This document shows positions 61,483 to 64,000 of a stretch of DNA of 64,000 bases, one piece after another. A program made the translations under genes and the position numbers. Source of the stretch: Pseudomonas fluorescens Q2-87. GTDB lineage: Bacteria; Pseudomonadota; Gammaproteobacteria; Pseudomonadales; Pseudomonadaceae. The stretch is from positions 4,344,556 to 4,408,555 of the forward strand of contig NZ_CM001558.1 of NCBI RefSeq assembly GCF_000281895.1, in the 5' to 3' direction. The notes below the pieces were generated by a model. It searched no databases. It was not told the origin of the DNA and saw only the letters and a program-made list of their open reading frames with translations. How positions within the stretch are numbered: the stretch's first letter is position 1; each line of letters begins with the position of its first letter.

Positions 61483-64000
61483 TTAAACGGGAATAGTGAA
61501 TGTATCCCCGTTGGCGGTCTGAAACGACTCAATGGTGTTGGAGCCGGCATACCAGTCGGCCAGAATGACCGCATTGTCCTGATGGCCTGCATTCCATTCC
61601 ACAGCATTGAAAATGAAAGCGTTGGTGCCATCCGTCTGGACCATCACATCCGCGTAGGACTTGATGTTCAGGAGCTGTATCAAATCACGGCCAGAAGTGC
61701 CATCGTCTTTGATCAGCACACTGGAGGATGATTGCACTCGGTAAGTATCACCACCCTCCCCGCCATAGGCTTCACCTGATGCATTCATATTAAAGGTATC
61801 GAAACCCGCACCGCCTCGCAGTTGATAGCCATAGCCGTTCCCCGTCAGGGTGTCGCTGCCATCGCCGCCATCGGCAATACCAGAGGTGACTGTCAACGAG
61901 TCGTTGCCGGCCTCGCCGTACAGCACACTGCCGGTGTCGTAGTTGCTGCTGCGCATGGTGTCGTTGCCATTGCCACCCAAAAGCGTATCGGCCTCGTTGC
62001 CAGAAGGGGGCAACGCAAGGGCGCTGGTATCCGTGACGGTACCGCCATAGATAAAGTCATCGCCATCGCCGCCATAGAGCAAATCGTCACCCGCCCCACC
62101 TTCCAGTTTGTTGGCGTTGGCATTGCCTGTCAGGGTGTCGCTGAACTGCGAACCGATCAGATTATCGATATTGGCCAACACGTCGCCTTGCGCATCACCG
62201 CCCGACGTGGTTCCTGCCAGCAGGTCGATCTGCACACCAGCGCTGCTGGTCAGGTACCAGGCACCGTCGCCAAGGCCCGAGCCATTAAGCGTGTCAGCCC
62301 CCCCGCCACCGATGAAGTTTTCCGCAGCCCCAGCACTTCCAGTGAACGTATCAGCCTGAGCAGTCCCCTGGAAAATCTCGATGGAGGTGTAGCTATCACC
62401 CGCCGCGACTCCCGTCAGCAACGGCGCACTCAGATCCAGCGTGATGCCTGAACTCTCGCTAGCAAAACTCAGCATGTCCATGCCGGTGCCGCCATTGAAA
62501 ACGTTGATGCCTGCATCACCGACAAATACATCACTGAAGTTGGAACCGGTGATGGATTCGATGCTGTCGTAGGTATCGCCTGCCGCGATGCCGGTGTGGA
62601 TGCCGGTTTGGATATTGATGGTGACACCCGCAGTGCTGTCAGCGTAACTGACGGTATCGGCTCCCTCGCCGCCGAAGAATTTATCCGCACCCGCGCCACC
62701 GAACAGAAGATCATTCCCCGCACCGCTGGTGATGATGTTGTCCGAAACGTTGCCGCGCCCGATGAAGTTGCCCGTGCCGGTGAAGGTCAAGCGCTCGACT
62801 TCCGTGGCCAGAGTCACGTTGGTCTGGTTGGTACGCACTTCATCGTCACCGCCACCGGCAGATTCCCGAACGAACTGGCTGGCTGTGCCGTTGATGATGT
62901 AAAGATCGTTACCGCCACCACCGTAAAATTCGTTCGTACCCAGTGTGGTGCTGAAGACATCGTCATAGTTCGAGCCGGTAATTCTTTCGAAGCTACTGAA
63001 CGTGTCGCCTTGGGCATCGCCACCCGACCCCATCCCCGCCGTAGCAGAGGTCATGGTGATGCTCACCCCCTGTTCCGACTGCGTGTAAGAGAGCATGTCA
63101 GTACCGGAATAACCGTCCAGGGTGTCAGCTGCGGCACTGGCATAAAACGTGTCGTCGATGGTTGAGCCTCGGAACGTTTCGATATCGCTGAAGGTATCGC
63201 CCTTTGCAAACCCGGTGTGTACGCCGGTTTTTAGATTCAGCGTTACGCCACCTGAATCTTCGTAACTCGCGATGTCAATACCCGCGCCGCCAATCAATTG
63301 ATCCGCTCCGTTACCACCAATCAGCAGATCGTTACCCGCACCACCGGTAATGACGTTGTCCGAGGCGTTGCCGCGACCAGTAAAGTTGCTTGCGCCGGTA
63401 TAGGTGAGACGCTCCACCTCTGTCGCCAGGGCCACGGTGGCATAATTGGTGCGCACCTCATCGTCACCGCCACCGGCCAACTCTCGCACAAGTTGACTGG
63501 GAGCATTGATGACATAAACATCGTTACCACCACCGCCATAAAACTCAGTCGTATTAAAAGTGGTGCTGAATACATCGTCATAGTTGGAACCAGTAATCCT
63601 CTCAAAGCCATTGAACGTGTCGCCCTGAGCATCGCCCCCCAATCCAACCCCCGCTGTAGCAGAGGTCATGGTGATGTTCACGCCCTGTTCCGACTGCGAA
63701 TAAGACAGCATGTCTGTACCGGAGTAGCCGTCCAGGTTGTCAGCCGCGGCACTGGCATAAAACGTGTCGTCGATCGTCGAGCCTCGAAACGTCTCGATAC
63801 CACTGAAGGTGTCGCCTTTCGCAAACCCGGTATGTACGCCGGTTTTCAAGTTCAGGGTCACGCCACCCGAGTCTTCGTAACTGACGATGTCAACGCCGGC
63901 ACCGCCAATCAGTTGGTCCGCACCGTTACCACCGATCAGAAGGTCGTTGCCCGCGCCACCGGTGATGATGTTGTCCGAGGCATTGCCGCGGCCGGTAAAG
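61483..64000 (-). CDS. RTX-type calcium-binding repeat protein (C-terminal part)
   Basis: The frame is open to the window edge, so the start lies beyond; about 838 residues are visible. Many Gly/Asp-rich nonapeptide repeats occur (GGAGNDLLIGGNGADQLIGG, GGGGNDVYVI, GGAGDDLLYGGDGDDFIYGG), which form calcium-binding beta rolls. They alternate with SYEDSGGVTLNLKTGVHTG-type segments in units of about 205 residues. The C-terminus (ADWYAGSNTIESFQTANGDT, ending FTIPV) is typical of a type I secretion signal region. It is probably secreted as an adhesin or enzyme; no catalytic domain is visible in this part. Confidence 0.85.
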   Translation of the reverse strand, partial: FTGRGNASDNIITGGAGNDLLIGGNGADQLIGGAGVDIVSYEDSGGVTLNLKTGVHTGFAKGDTFSGIETFRGSTIDDTFYASAAADNLDGYSGTDMLSYSQSEQGVNITMTSATAGVGLGGDAQGDTFNGFERITGSNYDDVFSTTFNTTEFYGGGGNDVYVINAPSQLVRELAGGGDDEVRTNYATVALATEVERLTYTGASNFTGRGNASDNVITGGAGNDLLIGGNGADQLIGGAGIDIASYEDSGGVTLNLKTGVHTGFAKGDTFSDIETFRGSTIDDTFYASAAADTLDGYSGTDMLSYTQSEQGVSITMTSATAGMGSGGDAQGDTFSSFERITGSNYDDVFSTTLGTNEFYGGGGNDLYIINGTASQFVRESAGGGDDEVRTNQTNVTLATEVERLTFTGTGNFIGRGNVSDNIITSGAGNDLLFGGAGADKFFGGEGADTVSYADSTAGVTINIQTGIHTGIAAGDTYDSIESITGSNFSDVFVGDAGINVFNGGTGMDMLSFASESSGITLDLSAPLLTGVAAGDSYTSIEIFQGTAQADTFTGSAGAAENFIGGGGADTLNGSGLGDGAWYLTSSAGVQIDLLAGTTSGGDAQGDVLANIDNLIGSQFSDTLTGNANANKLEGGAGDDLLYGGDGDDFIYGGTVTDTSALALPPSGNEADTLLGGNGNDTMRSSNYDTGSVLYGEAGNDSLTVTSGIADGGDGSDTLTGNGYGYQLRGGAGFDTFNMNASGEAYGGEGGDTYRVQSSSSVLIKDDGTSGRDLIQLLNIKSYADVMVQTDGTNAFIFNAVEWNAGHQDNAVILADWYAGSNTIESFQTANGDTFTIPV
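62603..64000 (-). repeat. Long tandem repeats in the RTX gene (615- and 621-base units)
   Basis: The same landmark (CGCCGGTTT before the NLKTG segment) occurs at 63838, 63223 and 62602, giving unit lengths of 615 and 621 bases. The units are largely identical by eye. The sequence to the window edge matches the unit end again (GCCGCGGCCGGTAAAG at 63985 against GCCGCGACCAGTAAAG at 63370), so the array continues. Confidence 0.85.

Noticed and set aside
61483..64000. Regular short repeats that could suggest a CRISPR-like array
   Set aside because: The periodicity is in-frame Gly/Asp nonapeptide coding (RTX), with no constant direct repeat separated by unique spacers.

Overview
The window is chromosomal DNA of a fluorescent Pseudomonas, most likely the P. 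fluorescens group. The gene order follows the Pseudomonas fli/fle/che locus with ccmABCDEFGHI beside it. The GC content is high, and paired REP hairpins of two Pseudomonas types (cores GGGAGCGGGCTTGCTCGCG and GGCGAGGGAGCTTGCTCCCG) lie between genes. I found no tRNA, rRNA, insertion sequence, prophage or CRISPR array.

Layout. 1-1522: 3' part of mnmC. 1777-6665: N-acetylglutaminylglutamine amide (NAGGN) osmoprotectant genes (asnO-like amidotransferase, ngg, M42 peptidase). 6883-11274: a mixed stretch with yheU, a small csrA/rsm regulator, ynfA, an SDR oxidoreductase, a 50-residue DUF3309 peptide and an LTA-synthase-like membrane sulfatase. 11653-19040 (minus strand): cytochrome c maturation operon ccmABCDEFGHI ending in a small lipoprotein gene; ccmG has an apparent one-base frameshift. 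19238-21138 (plus strand): a second fliK paralogue with a stand-alone FlhB C-terminal domain gene. 21255-59976 (minus strand): the flagellar and chemotaxis supercluster. In transcription order it runs fliC, flaG, fliD, fliS, fliT, fleQ, fleS-fleR, fliEFGHIJ, hsbA-hsbR-hptB, fliK, fliLMNOPQR-flhB, flhA-flhF-fleN-fliA, cheYZAB-motCD-parC-parP-cheW and a DUF2802 gene. 60226-61155: a FabH-like ketoacyl synthase of the kind found in flagellin glycosylation islands. 61483 to the end: the 3' part of a large RTX-type calcium-binding protein with long tandem repeats.

How it works together. FleQ, with sigma-54, heads the flagellar hierarchy. I can read good sigma-54 sites (GG-N10-GC) before fleS, fliE, fliK, fliL and flhA, which divide the cluster into units. 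FliA (sigma-28) sites lie before fliC and, as a candidate, before fliS. FlhF and FleN set flagellar place and number, ParC/ParP probably place the chemotaxis arrays, and MotC/MotD are the second stator. HptB-HsbR-HsbA links phosphorelay signalling to anti-sigma control of motility and biofilm.

The most interesting observation is a peptide resembling the FliM N-terminal CheY-binding motif (LSQDEIDALLHG). It recurs four times in the CheA linker, where a P2 domain would be expected, and once in the FliN N-terminus. A looser match ends CheZ. This suggests a shared CheY-docking code. All calls come from reading the sequence; no searches were run.
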